A DNA stretch of 64,000 nt. Source: SIG673 sp045653945 (lineage in GTDB: Bacteria > Bacillota > Clostridia > Oscillospirales > CAG-272). A program made the position numbers and the translations under genes. Positions 24,583 through 32,847 of this stretch are shown here, piece after piece; the stretch's first letter is position 1; every line of letters begins with the position of its first letter. The DNA is taken from the NCBI GenBank assembly GCA_045653945.1, contig JAZOML010000003.1, forward strand, positions 16,024 to 80,023, given 5' to 3'. The notes below the pieces were generated by a model, which was not told where the DNA came from, did not search any database, and was given only the letters and a program-made list of their open reading frames with translations.

Positions 24583-25350
24583 ATGATAATATCATTCACA
24601 AACCAAAAAGGCGGCGTCGGAAAAACAACAACGGCAGTAAACATCGCCGCTACCGTTGCCGCATTAGATAAAAAGGTTCTGCTCGTAGACCTCGATCCGC
24701 AAGGAAACGCCTCAACAGGTGTGGGTTTTATGGACAGAAACCACTTAAATTCAACCTACAACGTAATCACCGAGGGTATGTCAGCCCCCGATGCTATATA
24801 TCACACCGAATTCAAAAACCTTGACCTGATGCCTGCAACCATCAATTTAGCAGCCGCCGAGCTTGAAATCAAGGATTTTGAAGCAAGAGAACGCATTTTA
24901 AAGGGCGCGCTTTCAGTTATTCGTGACAAATACGATTACATTTTCATTGATTGCGCACCGACGCTCGGACTCCTGACAATCAACGCCCTCGTAGCAAGTG
25001 ATGGAATAATTATCCCTTGCCCCTGCGAATTCTATGCACTCGAGGGACTAGTCCAGCTCACAAACACCGTTGAAAGCATAAAAGAGTATCATAACCCCAA
25101 CCTCAAGCTTATCGGTGTACTTATCACTATGTATAATAGTCGACTCAATCTCACACAATCCATAATGAACGATCTTCGAGGTTATTTTGGCAATCTGATA
25201 TTCAAAACCCACGTTGTACGCAACGTTAGACTTGCCGAAGCACCCTCATACGGCACACCCGTTTTATACCTCGATAAATTCTCAAAAGGCGCACAAAACT
25301 ACATAGAGGTATCAAAGGAACTAATTGAGCGCGTGGAATACGACGGTTAA
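24583..25350 (+). CDS. parA: ParA/Soj chromosome-partitioning ATPase
   Basis: 255 residues. Deviant Walker A SFTNQKGGVGKTTTAVN at residues ~4-20 with the signature lysine, Walker B DYIFIDCAPTLGLLTINA, and GVLITMYNSRLNLTQ. Soj-type ATPase that works with ParB-parS in origin segregation and DnaA control. AAGGAAG upstream; strong promoter; parS sites on both sides. Confidence 0.96.
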   Translation: MIISFTNQKGGVGKTTTAVNIAATVAALDKKVLLVDLDPQGNASTGVGFMDRNHLNSTYNVITEGMSAPDAIYHTEFKNLDLMPATINLAAAELEIKDFEARERILKGALSVIRDKYDYIFIDCAPTLGLLTINALVASDGIIIPCPCEFYALEGLVQLTNTVESIKEYHNPNLKLIGVLITMYNSRLNLTQSIMNDLRGYFGNLIFKTHVVRNVRLAEAPSYGTPVLYLDKFSKGAQNYIEVSKELIERVEYDG

Positions 25351-25357
25351 AAGCCAT

Positions 25358-25373
25358 TGTTTCACGTGAAACT
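25358..25373. other. parS: parS site 4 (one mismatch)
   Basis: TGTTTCACGTGAAACT, last base off consensus, in the parA-parB gap. Confidence 0.88.
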
Positions 25374-25429
25374 TTTTCACACTGTGCCGCAACCACCATA
25401 TATAATAAATAGGAAAGGAATTTTGATAG

Positions 25430-26311
25430 ATGCAAAAAAGAGCACAAGCTAAAGGACTCGACGCCCTTTTTAATACTCAAGGCGTCAAAAAATCAGATTC
25501 CGAGAGCCCCAAAACTCTTAGAATAACCGAAATCGAGCCTAGAAAAGACCAACCTCGCCGCCATTTTGACGAAGCAGCACTCCAACAGCTCGCCGAGTCA
25601 ATAAAATCCAACGGCGTTATTCAGCCGATAATAGTAACCAAGCTACCCAACGGTTTTTACAGTATAATTGCAGGCGAACGCCGTTACAGAGCATCAAAAC
25701 TTGCAGGACTTACCGAGGTTCCGGTTGTCGTAATCGAGGCAGATGAAAAGAAAATTGCTGAAATTTCACTGATAGAGAACCTGCAAAGAGAGGATCTAAA
25801 CCCAATTGAAGAAGCGATGGCATACCGTGCGCTTATGAGCGACCACAAAATGACTCAAGAGGAGCTTTCAACACGCATCGGAAAAAGCAGAAGCGCAATA
25901 GCTAATAGCACAAGACTCTTAGACCTCCCCGAAGAGGTTACCGCAATGGTAATTGAGGGCAAACTTTCAGCAGGACACGCAAGAGCCCTTCTCGGACTCA
26001 CAAACAAGGACGACGTCGTAAAGACAGCTCAAGCAATCGTAAGCCGAGAGCTTTCAGTCAGAGCAACCGAAGCACTGGTAAAAACCCTCAATTCGTCAGC
26101 AGCAAAAGCAGAAAAAGAATCTAAAACCGAAAAAATCAAGGTAGATTACTGCGCAGAGCTCGAAAAGAGAGTAGAGGACGTCATCGGCAGACACGTAAAA
26201 ATCACCTCAAAAGGCAACAAAAAGCGCATCGAAATCTCATTTTCATCAAACGAGGACCTTGAAGAGCTCCTCAAAATGCTTTGCGGCGATGAATTTTTTG
26301 AGGATTTTTAA
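25430..26311 (+). CDS. parB: ParB/Spo0J chromosome-partitioning CTPase
   Basis: 293 residues. KGLDALFNTQ near the N-terminus (ParA-interacting segment), IEPRKDQPRRHFDEAALQQL, IIAGERRYRASKLAGLTEVP (CTP-binding), ISLIENLQREDLNPIEEAMA, HTH MTQEELSTRIGKSRSAIANS, and a C-terminal dimerisation domain (KGNKKRIEISFSSNEDLEEL). Loads at parS and spreads. Rare-start alternatives are not needed: AAAGGAA precedes the ATG. Confidence 0.96.
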   Translation: MQKRAQAKGLDALFNTQGVKKSDSESPKTLRITEIEPRKDQPRRHFDEAALQQLAESIKSNGVIQPIIVTKLPNGFYSIIAGERRYRASKLAGLTEVPVVVIEADEKKIAEISLIENLQREDLNPIEEAMAYRALMSDHKMTQEELSTRIGKSRSAIANSTRLLDLPEEVTAMVIEGKLSAGHARALLGLTNKDDVVKTAQAIVSRELSVRATEALVKTLNSSAAKAEKESKTEKIKVDYCAELEKRVEDVIGRHVKITSKGNKKRIEISFSSNEDLEELLKMLCGDEFFEDF

Positions 26312-26390
26312 TCTTTTATAAATTTAAACCACCCACAACACAAAACAAAAAACATTATTACGCAAAATCAAATCGAAAGAAGGCAAAAAA

Positions 26391-27662
26391 ATGTTAGACA
26401 TTAAGGTTATAAGAGATAATCCCGACGAGGTTAAGGCTCGTCTTGCAACAAGAAACAAGGATTATAGCGCGGATATAGATAAAATCCTTGCGCTCGACGA
26501 GGAACGCAGAGCGCTCATCAACGCCACCGAAACAATAAAGGCTAAGAAAAACGAGGTTTCCAAGCAAATCCCCGCTTTAAAAAAGGCTGGTCAGGACGTC
26601 GCTCCCATTTTTGAAGAGATGAAGAAGCTCTCCGACGAGATGAAAGACGACGAGGACAAGCTCGCGCAGGTTGACAAAGACCTTGAATTCCTGCTTTTAT
26701 CCATTCCAAACCTCCCCAACGCAACAATTCCCGTAGGCAAGGACGACAGCGACAACGTTGAAATCCGTAAATACGGCGAACCGAGAAAATTCGAATTTGA
26801 GCCCAAGGCTCACTGGGAGCTTGGTCAACGCCTCGGAATACTCGACCCCGAAACCGCAGGCAAGGTAACCGGCACCCGTTTCCACTTCTACAAAGGACTT
26901 GGCGCACGTCTCGAAAGAGCAATCATTTCATTTTTCCTCGACACCCATACAACCGTAGGATACACCGAGGTTTTCCCACCCTTTATGGTAAACAGAAACT
27001 CTATGCAGAGCACAGGACAGCTTCCTAAATTCGAAGAGGATGCTTTTAAGGTAGCAAATACTGACTACTTTTTAATTCCTACCGCCGAAGTTCCTGTAAC
27101 TAATATGCACAAAAACGAGATTTTAAGCGCAAACGAGCTTCCAATTAAATATTGTGCATATTCCGCTTGTTTCAGAGCTGAGGCAGGAAGCGCAGGAAGA
27201 GATACCAGAGGTCTTATCCGTCAACACCAGTTCAACAAGGTAGAGCTTGTCAAATTTGCTCACCCCGACACCTCTTATGACGAGCTCGAAAGCCTTACTC
27301 TTGATGCACAAAACGTACTCAAGCTCCTCGGACTTCCTCATAGAGTTGTATGTCTTTCCAGCGGCGATATAGGATTTAGCTCCGCTAAAACCTATGATAT
27401 TGAGGTTTGGATGCCTTCTTACGGCAGATACGTAGAGATAAGCTCCTGCTCCAACTTCGAGGATTATCAAGCAAGAAGAGCTAATATCCGTTTTAAGGAT
27501 GATCCCAAGGGCAAAGCCCGTTACGTACACACTCTTAACGGCTCCGGTGTTGCAGTCGGCAGAACTGTTGCAGCAATTATGGAAAACTATCAGCGTGATG
27601 ACGGTGGAATTGACATTCCTGAAGTTCTTCAAAAGTATATGGGAACTGACGTAATTAAATAA
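26391..27662 (+). CDS. serS: Seryl-tRNA synthetase
   Basis: 423 residues, full length. N-terminal coiled-coil arm (~30-100), class II motif 2 FRAEAGSAGRDTRGLIRQHQ, motif 3 GSGVAVGRTVAAIMENYQRD near the end, and TAEVPVTNMHKNEIL. Charges tRNA-Ser. Follows parB by 79 bases; same position as in many Clostridia. AAGAAGGC upstream of the ATG. Its terminator is at 27690. Confidence 0.97.
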   Translation: MLDIKVIRDNPDEVKARLATRNKDYSADIDKILALDEERRALINATETIKAKKNEVSKQIPALKKAGQDVAPIFEEMKKLSDEMKDDEDKLAQVDKDLEFLLLSIPNLPNATIPVGKDDSDNVEIRKYGEPRKFEFEPKAHWELGQRLGILDPETAGKVTGTRFHFYKGLGARLERAIISFFLDTHTTVGYTEVFPPFMVNRNSMQSTGQLPKFEEDAFKVANTDYFLIPTAEVPVTNMHKNEILSANELPIKYCAYSACFRAEAGSAGRDTRGLIRQHQFNKVELVKFAHPDTSYDELESLTLDAQNVLKLLGLPHRVVCLSSGDIGFSSAKTYDIEVWMPSYGRYVEISSCSNFEDYQARRANIRFKDDPKGKARYVHTLNGSGVAVGRTVAAIMENYQRDDGGIDIPEVLQKYMGTDVIK

Positions 27663-27689
27663 AAACCGAAGGTTACACCCCAAAAAAGA

Positions 27690-27728
27690 CAGTTATAGCG
27701 GCATTTTGACTAACAAAATGCCGCTATT
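27690..27728 (+). terminator. Terminator after serS
   Basis: TAGCGGCATTTTG / CAAAATGCCGCTA stem followed by TTTAC. Confidence 0.75.
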
Positions 27729-27745
27729 TACAAAAACAAACACAT

Positions 27746-27761
27746 TGTTTCACGTGAAACA
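27746..27761. other. parS: parS site 5
   Basis: TGTTTCACGTGAAACA, perfect, 20 bases upstream of the membrane-protein start codon, at the place of its leader. Confidence 0.95.
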
Positions 27762-27780
27762 AATCGCGAAAGGATAACAA

Positions 27781-28521
27781 ATGAATTTAAGTGATATATT
27801 TTTAAGCGACGGCTCACTTTCACCCACCTTGATACTTTGGACCTTCTATTTAGCCGTCGTAATAGGCACCATTATCTACTATCTAACCAATGCGCAAATC
27901 TGCAAGCTCGTATCGAAGCTGATAGAAATAGGAGCCGACAGCCCCGAAACAGCGGTATATCTAAAGGACACTGAAATTAGCCTCGGATTTTTACTTCAAC
28001 TTTCACTAAAATCCCCAATCAACTACAAAAATTTACTAGTGGCAATCACTTCCGAAGGCAAATTTTATGCCAATTCATTTTACACCGATACGCCGCCCGC
28101 AATCAAAGAACTTAAAGCTATAACGCGCGTTAAAAGGTCAAAAGTCAAAGAAAAAGACAACACCCCCGATACTGAAAACACAGAAGCACACCTCAAGGCA
28201 ACCGACACTATCACAGCAGAGGAAACCGCAAATAATATCACAGAGGCTTTAAACACAAAAGAAAGCATTTCTAAGGCGCAGGAAAATACACCGAAAAACC
28301 AAGCAGTATATACCCAAAATACCCCTCAACGGGTGAAATTTAACCCACTTAACACAAAATACTACATTCCAAAGCAAGTGCACGACAGAGCAAAAAATCT
28401 ATACAAAACACCAAAAATAAAATTAACATATCTTATTTTGGCTCTATTAGGATTCGCCGTCGTAACCTTCTTGGCAACACTTGCGCTCGATACGTTTATA
28501 GAGATGTTTTCCTCTATCTGA
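27781..28521 (+). CDS. Membrane protein with two terminal TM segments, hypothetical
   Basis: 246 residues. TM1 at ~17-40 (LILWTFYLAVVIGTIIYYL) and TM2 at ~218-240 (LTYLILALLGFAVVTFLATL). Between them a cytoplasmic-looking region of ~175 residues: a globular part, then a Thr/Glu/Asn-rich linker (NTPDTENTEAHLKATD). Not recognised. GAAAGGA precedes the ATG, and a parS site lies in the leader, so ParB spreading could affect it. A terminator follows. Confidence 0.72.
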   Translation: MNLSDIFLSDGSLSPTLILWTFYLAVVIGTIIYYLTNAQICKLVSKLIEIGADSPETAVYLKDTEISLGFLLQLSLKSPINYKNLLVAITSEGKFYANSFYTDTPPAIKELKAITRVKRSKVKEKDNTPDTENTEAHLKATDTITAEETANNITEALNTKESISKAQENTPKNQAVYTQNTPQRVKFNPLNTKYYIPKQVHDRAKNLYKTPKIKLTYLILALLGFAVVTFLATLALDTFIEMFSSI

Positions 28522-28528
28522 AACTAAA

Positions 28529-28563
28529 CATAAAAAATCCACCGAGTTTTCGGTGGATTTTTT
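28529..28563. terminator. Terminator between convergent genes
   Basis: AAAAAATCCACCGA-GTTT-TCGGTGGATTTTTTA. Confidence 0.88.
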
Positions 28564-28593
28564 ATGTAGCAATTTTTGTCTAGTTTTAAGCTA

Positions 28594-29163
28594 TCACTTT
28601 ACAAGCTCGCCGTAGCACTTGCCAAATCCGCAAACCGCATTGGATTCATCGGTATCAATATGCATTGCAAGAGCGAACTTAGGGCTTACTCTGACAACAA
28701 CGTCGCCAAGAAGCGCAGTTCTGCCACTTTCAACCTTAACACTGACAACCTGACCGTTTTCAACGCCATAATTTGCCGCATCCTCAGGAGTCATATGAAT
28801 ATGACGCTTAGCAATGATAACACCGTTTACGGTTTCAACCTCGCCACAAGGACCAACGAGCTTAATTCCGGGTGTACCCTCAAGGTCGCCGCTCTCGCGA
28901 AGAGGAGCATCAACACCAAGAGTTCTGGCGTCAGTATAGGATACCTCAACCTGTGTTGCAGGACGAACAGGTCCGAGAATAATAACGTTTGCTATTTCTT
29001 TCTTAGGTCCAACAATCTTAACTCTCTCCTCACAGGCGAACTGACCGGGCTGGCTGAGGTCCTTTTTATGTGTAAGAGTTGCGCCTGCTCCAAAGAGAGT
29101 TTCAAGGTCTGCCTGGCTTAAATGTACGTGTCTTGCTGAAGTTTCAACTAAAATCTTTTCCAT
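28594..29163 (-). CDS. pduL: Phosphate propanoyl/acetyltransferase PduL
   Basis: 189 residues. Two PduL beta-barrel repeats with the zinc histidines: VETSARHVHLSQADLETLFG near the N-terminus, then IIAKRHIHMTPEDAANYGVE near residue 125 and ALAMHIDTDESNAVCG near 165. It interconverts acyl-CoA and acyl-phosphate. No microcompartment genes or encapsulation peptide are seen, so it probably replaces Pta in acetate formation (inference). Confidence 0.93.
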   Translation of the reverse strand: MEKILVETSARHVHLSQADLETLFGAGATLTHKKDLSQPGQFACEERVKIVGPKKEIANVIILGPVRPATQVEVSYTDARTLGVDAPLRESGDLEGTPGIKLVGPCGEVETVNGVIIAKRHIHMTPEDAANYGVENGQVVSVKVESGRTALLGDVVVRVSPKFALAMHIDTDESNAVCGFGKCYGELVK

Positions 29164-29294
29164 ATTTTTTGTTTCCTTTCGGTATAATTCATTACTAAAT
29201 CATTATACTATATTTGACTAAAAAAGTAAAGAGGTTTTGGCATTTTTTTGCCGAAATTTTTGAAAAATCAAAGAATACGTCAAAGGAGATTAGT

Positions 29295-30548
29295 ATGAAA
29301 AACGACAAAAAAAGCTCCACAAAGGAGAGCAAATCAACACTTATTCCCAAAAGCAGGATAAAAAGCGAGGACCTTCCTTTTAATAGAGAACTGGCAATAG
29401 AGCATCAAGTTCACGGAAATAAAATGACGCACGACGAAGTGGTCGGTGGCGGTCATACAATCGACGTTTTACAGGGGCAGGGAAGTCAGTTTTCGGATTT
29501 TGTATTCGGAAAAAGCGGCTCGCAACCACCCTGCAGTAACAAAGAGAAGCCCGAAAACGGACATGCAACGCCCAATTATGAGGGTACTGTCGGCGGCGCG
29601 GACAAGGTTGGCACAACGCCCAATTACGAGGGCACTGTCGGCGGTGCGGACAAGGTTGGCGCAACGCCAAATTACGAGGGTACCGTTGGCAAAAAGAGCA
29701 GCGACGCAGATAAAAAAAGCAATTCATACGCAATCAAAAGGGAACACGCAGAGCCTCTACGCGACAATTTCGGACAAGTACCGCCGGCTGTTAACAGTGT
29801 TTACGGAAACACGGATATAAGCAGGCGCACCTACGGAGATTTTAGCGAAAGCAATTTAAAAAACAGCACCGCTACCGACAACAAAGGCGGCAACAAGGAT
29901 GAAAAAAACAGCGAAAGCACAGAAAAAAACAAGAAAAAAGACCGCGCAGTAACGGTAAAAAGCAACAAAAAGCTTATAAAAACCATTGTGATAGCAGGGC
30001 AAATCGAGGGACACACTCAGTTACCGCAGGAGCAAAAGGCAACGAAGTATGAGGAGCTTATCCCACAGCTGATTGAGATAGAGGAAACCGACGAAATCGG
30101 CGGACTTTTACTGATTTTGAACACCGTCGGCGGCGACGTCGAAGCAGGTCTTGCCCTATCCGAGCTTATCGCAGGAATGAAAAAGCCAACCGCTTCCCTT
30201 GTGCTCGGCGGTGGGCATTCGATAGGAGTGCCACTCGCAGTTTCGACAAAGCGTTCATTTATTGTACCAAGCGCAACTATGACGTTACACCCCGTCCGTG
30301 TTACGGGTATGGTTCTCAGCGCTCCGCAAACCTACGTTTATCTTAACAATATGCAGGAGCGCATAATAAATTTCGTTTGTTCGCACAGCAGCATAAAGCG
30401 GGAGCGTTTCAGTGCCCTTATGCTCGCAAGAGAGGAAATGTCAACAGATCTCGGTTCGGTTCTCGACGGCAAAAAGGCGGTAGATGAGGGGCTTATAGAT
30501 ACGTTGGGAACACTCAGCGATGCAATGGAGTATCTATCCTCTTTCTAA
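29295..30548 (+). CDS. tepA: TepA-like ClpP-fold protease with long repetitive N-terminus
   Basis: 417 residues from the ATG at 29295 (CAAAGGAG upstream). Residues ~225-415 match TepA/YmfB: LILNTVGGDVEAGLALSELI, SLVLGGGHSIGVPLAVS (nucleophile Ser), ATMTLHPVRVTGM (His), SSIKRERFSALMLAREE. The first ~220 residues are low complexity, Lys/Ser/Asn-rich, and contain three 16-residue repeats of TPNYEGTVGGADKVG. Bacillus TepA is ~250 residues. In Bacillus tepA is next to spoIIIE; here the next operon ends in an FtsK-type gene. Confidence 0.88.
   Translation: MKNDKKSSTKESKSTLIPKSRIKSEDLPFNRELAIEHQVHGNKMTHDEVVGGGHTIDVLQGQGSQFSDFVFGKSGSQPPCSNKEKPENGHATPNYEGTVGGADKVGTTPNYEGTVGGADKVGATPNYEGTVGKKSSDADKKSNSYAIKREHAEPLRDNFGQVPPAVNSVYGNTDISRRTYGDFSESNLKNSTATDNKGGNKDEKNSESTEKNKKKDRAVTVKSNKKLIKTIVIAGQIEGHTQLPQEQKATKYEELIPQLIEIEETDEIGGLLLILNTVGGDVEAGLALSELIAGMKKPTASLVLGGGHSIGVPLAVSTKRSFIVPSATMTLHPVRVTGMVLSAPQTYVYLNNMQERIINFVCSHSSIKRERFSALMLAREEMSTDLGSVLDGKKAVDEGLIDTLGTLSDAMEYLSSF
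29565..29692 (+). repeat. 48-bp tandem repeat inside tepA
   Basis: About 2.6 copies encoding (A/T)TPNYEGTVGGADKVG, differing mostly at third codon positions. Keeps the reading frame. Confidence 0.9.
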
Positions 30549-30683
30549 CCGTACTTTTCTTGTAAGAAAAGTACGGTTAGCACCAGCAAGCGAATAATTG
30601 ATATAGTGTAAATTTAAACTGTATATCACGGCGGCGTAGTAAGAGAAGTTCTTTTGCCTACTTTTCTTACAAGAAAAGTACGG
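30549..30683. repeat. Intergenic repeat flanked by two related palindromes after tepA
   Basis: Left palindrome CCGTACTTTTCTT-GT-AAGAAAAGTACGG (30549-30576) directly after the stop codon; then the GCGAATAATTGATATAGTG and GTATATCACGGCGGCGTAG modules, GTAAGAGAAGTTCTTTTGCC, and right hairpin TACTTTTCTTACAAGAAAAG (30657-30683). The left one could terminate tepA. Confidence 0.75.
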
Positions 30684-30696
30684 TGGAATATAAAAC

Positions 30697-30729
30697 CGAA
30701 AAAGCAAGGTTTAAAACCTTGCTTTTTTA
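30697..30729 (+). terminator. Terminator upstream of the TIR/LRR operon
   Basis: AAAAAGCAAGGTTT-AA-AACCTTGCTTTTTT. Confidence 0.85.
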
Positions 30730-30731
30730 CC

Positions 30732-30760
30732 TTTACAAATGCAAATATTTATGATATAAT
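30732..30760 (+). promoter_or_regulatory. Promoter of the TIR/LRR operon
   Basis: TTTACA (30732-30737), 17-base spacer, TATAAT (30755-30760). No other comparable promoter or terminator is seen before 41558, so the eight genes are probably one transcript. Confidence 0.8.
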
Positions 30761-30860
30761 AATAAATAATAAATATCAAAATGTGTAATATATGTTTAAA
30801 TTCACCGAGTTTAAGATAGAATTCGGATTTAGGTATTACACTTAAAAAGGAGTAAGCTTT

Positions 30861-31913
30861 ATGTCAACGCCCACACCGTATAGCGGTAGCGAGCCTTTTA
30901 TATTTCTGAGCTTTTCGGAAAAGGACAGCACTGCCGTATTGCGATTAATCTCAAAAATGCAAGTCGACGGCTACCGCATCTGGTACGATGACGGCACAAG
31001 CCTCGAAGAGAATTATTCTAAAACCGTTGCAGACAAAATAAGCAGCTGCGAGTTTTTCATCGCAATCTTTACTTCAAGCTTTATTTCCACAGATGCCTGC
31101 ATTTCTCAGCTTGATATGGCACAGAAGGAAAGAAAAAGCGGCACCGCAATATTCTTAGAGGAGCTCACCCTCTCGCTGGGTATGAGATTTCGTCTTTTGC
31201 AGTTCGACGGCTTTCATAAGTACGCATATACAAACGAAAACGACTTTTGGGACGAGCTATACGAAAGCGATAATTTCGGATTGTTTAATTTATCCGATGC
31301 GCCCAAAAGACCTACCCCCGAAACCTCAAGTCCCAACAAAGATTTTTTAATAGAGAACGGAGTGCTTTCGGCTTATTCGGGCGATGACGAATACGTCGTC
31401 ATACCGGAGGGCGTACATAAAATAGACCGTATGGCTTTTGCGTTCAACAATAGCATAAAGACCGTCTTTGTACCAAGCTCAATAACGTTTATTGACGAAA
31501 TGGCGTTTTATCAATGCACAAGCCTTGTTGAGGTTTTCCTGCCCGACACTATAAACCATATCGGCGAAAAAGCCTTTGCGGGCTGCACGTCCTTTGCTCG
31601 TTTTTTCGCTCCCGAGAAAGTTAAAAAAATACTGCCCGGCACTTTTTGGGGCTGCACCGCGCTTGTAAGGGTAATTATTAGCAACAGTGTTACAGAGATA
31701 GGCGCCCAAGCATTCAAGCTTTGCGAAAATCTTAACGAGGTAGTTATCGGTAGCGGACTCACAAGTCTTGCCGCCGACGCCTTTGACGACTGCAAACGTC
31801 CGCTTACCATACGTTACAAGGGTACGCGGGAAGCGTGGTATAAAATCATAGAAGCTCTCGGCTGGAAAAAGGGCGAGGGAAAATATATAGTTCACTATAA
31901 CCAAAAGGGCTAA
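30861..31913 (+). CDS. TIR-LRR_5 protein with Gln at the catalytic Glu position
   Basis: 350 residues. TIR domain ~10-150 (EPFIFLSFSEKD, GYRIWYDDGTS, CEFFIAIFTSSFISTDACIS), then the shared leader DFLIENGVLSAYSGDDEYVV and ~7 LRR_5 repeats (VYIPEG/VFVPSS-type strands, IDEMAFYQCTSLVEVFLP), ending with YKGTREAWYKIIEALGWKKG. In the three other full TIRs of the operon a Glu follows Cys by three residues; here it is Gln83 (codon 31107-31109), suggesting no NADase activity. AAGGAG upstream. No signal peptide or membrane helix. First gene of the operon. Confidence 0.88.
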   Translation: MSTPTPYSGSEPFIFLSFSEKDSTAVLRLISKMQVDGYRIWYDDGTSLEENYSKTVADKISSCEFFIAIFTSSFISTDACISQLDMAQKERKSGTAIFLEELTLSLGMRFRLLQFDGFHKYAYTNENDFWDELYESDNFGLFNLSDAPKRPTPETSSPNKDFLIENGVLSAYSGDDEYVVIPEGVHKIDRMAFAFNNSIKTVFVPSSITFIDEMAFYQCTSLVEVFLPDTINHIGEKAFAGCTSFARFFAPEKVKKILPGTFWGCTALVRVIISNSVTEIGAQAFKLCENLNEVVIGSGLTSLAADAFDDCKRPLTIRYKGTREAWYKIIEALGWKKGEGKYIVHYNQKG

Positions 31914-31918
31914 AAATT

Positions 31919-32827
31919 ATGGACAAGATGAATGATTTTGTAATAGAAGACGGAATGCTGACCGAATACATAGGAGATGGCGGGCGTGTCATTATACCCG
32001 ACGGTGTCAGAAGTATAGGCGACGAGGCGTTTGCCGCTTGCGAGCCTATTACGGAAATTTTAATACCAAACACCGTTGTTTCAATAGGAAATAAGGCGTT
32101 TGAGGGCTGCGAGGGTATTACCAAAATAACTCTGCCCGACAATCTTAAATTTATCGGCAAATTTGCATTTGTCGGATGCACCTCTCTTGAAGAAATTAAC
32201 ATTTCGGAAAGCAACTCCGCCTATAAATCGCTTTTCGGAGTGCTCTATTCAAAGGACGGAAGAACACTTATTTGCCACCCCGCAGCAAAAAAGGGCGGAA
32301 CGTTCTTTGTGCCCCATAACGTACAGCGCATAGACCTCGGCGCATTTTGGAAATGCAAAAGCCTTGAATGTATTATGCTACCGTTCGGCTTAAAGGAAAT
32401 TTGCTATGGCGCATTTAACGAGTGCGTATCGCTTTCCGTTATTTCAATACCAAGCACCGTAACGACGCTTGGCGGACTTGCCTTCGGCTCCTGCAAGGCG
32501 CTGACCTCGATAACCCTGCCAAAGAGCATAGTTGAAATATCAAACTTCACCTTTTCGTACTGTACCGGACTTAAAAGCTTCAAGGTACATAACGGAATAA
32601 AGAAAATCGGCAACTATGCGTTTTTTAACTGCAAAAATCTTACCGAGATATATATTGGCAGCTCCGTCAATTCACTAGGCGAAAGCGCACTTTCCTATTG
32701 CAACAGTCCGCTTACCGTAAAATACGCAGGCTCAAAGCCGACCTTTTATAAGCTCATTGAAAAGCAGGGCTGGAAAAAGGGCGAGGGTAAATACATAGTA
32801 TATTACAACCAGGAAGAGCCTACATAA
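31919..32827 (+). CDS. LRR_5 repeat protein without TIR
   Basis: 302 residues: leader NDFVIEDGMLTEYIGDGGRV, then ~10 LRR_5 units (IIPDGVRSIGDEAFAACEPI, ITLPDNLKFIGKFAFVGCTS), one BspA-type insert unit (YKSLFGVLYSKDGRTLICHP) and the cap YAGSKPTFYKLIEKQGWKKG. Five bases after the TIR-LRR stop codon. No secretion signal. Inference: an interaction partner, regulator or decoy of the TIR-LRR proteins, whose LRR part it copies. Confidence 0.85.
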   Translation: MDKMNDFVIEDGMLTEYIGDGGRVIIPDGVRSIGDEAFAACEPITEILIPNTVVSIGNKAFEGCEGITKITLPDNLKFIGKFAFVGCTSLEEINISESNSAYKSLFGVLYSKDGRTLICHPAAKKGGTFFVPHNVQRIDLGAFWKCKSLECIMLPFGLKEICYGAFNECVSLSVISIPSTVTTLGGLAFGSCKALTSITLPKSIVEISNFTFSYCTGLKSFKVHNGIKKIGNYAFFNCKNLTEIYIGSSVNSLGESALSYCNSPLTVKYAGSKPTFYKLIEKQGWKKGEGKYIVYYNQEEPT

Positions 32828-32847
32828 AAGAAAGCGAAATACCGAAA

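Noticed and set aside
24347..24586. 79-codon frame upstream of parA
   Set aside because: Overlaps parS and the parA promoter; AT-rich noise.
23450..26311. Plasmid or phage partition genes
   Set aside because: Two ParB-like proteins plus ParA with Spo0J-type parS next to rsmG and serS match chromosomal noc-soj-spo0J.
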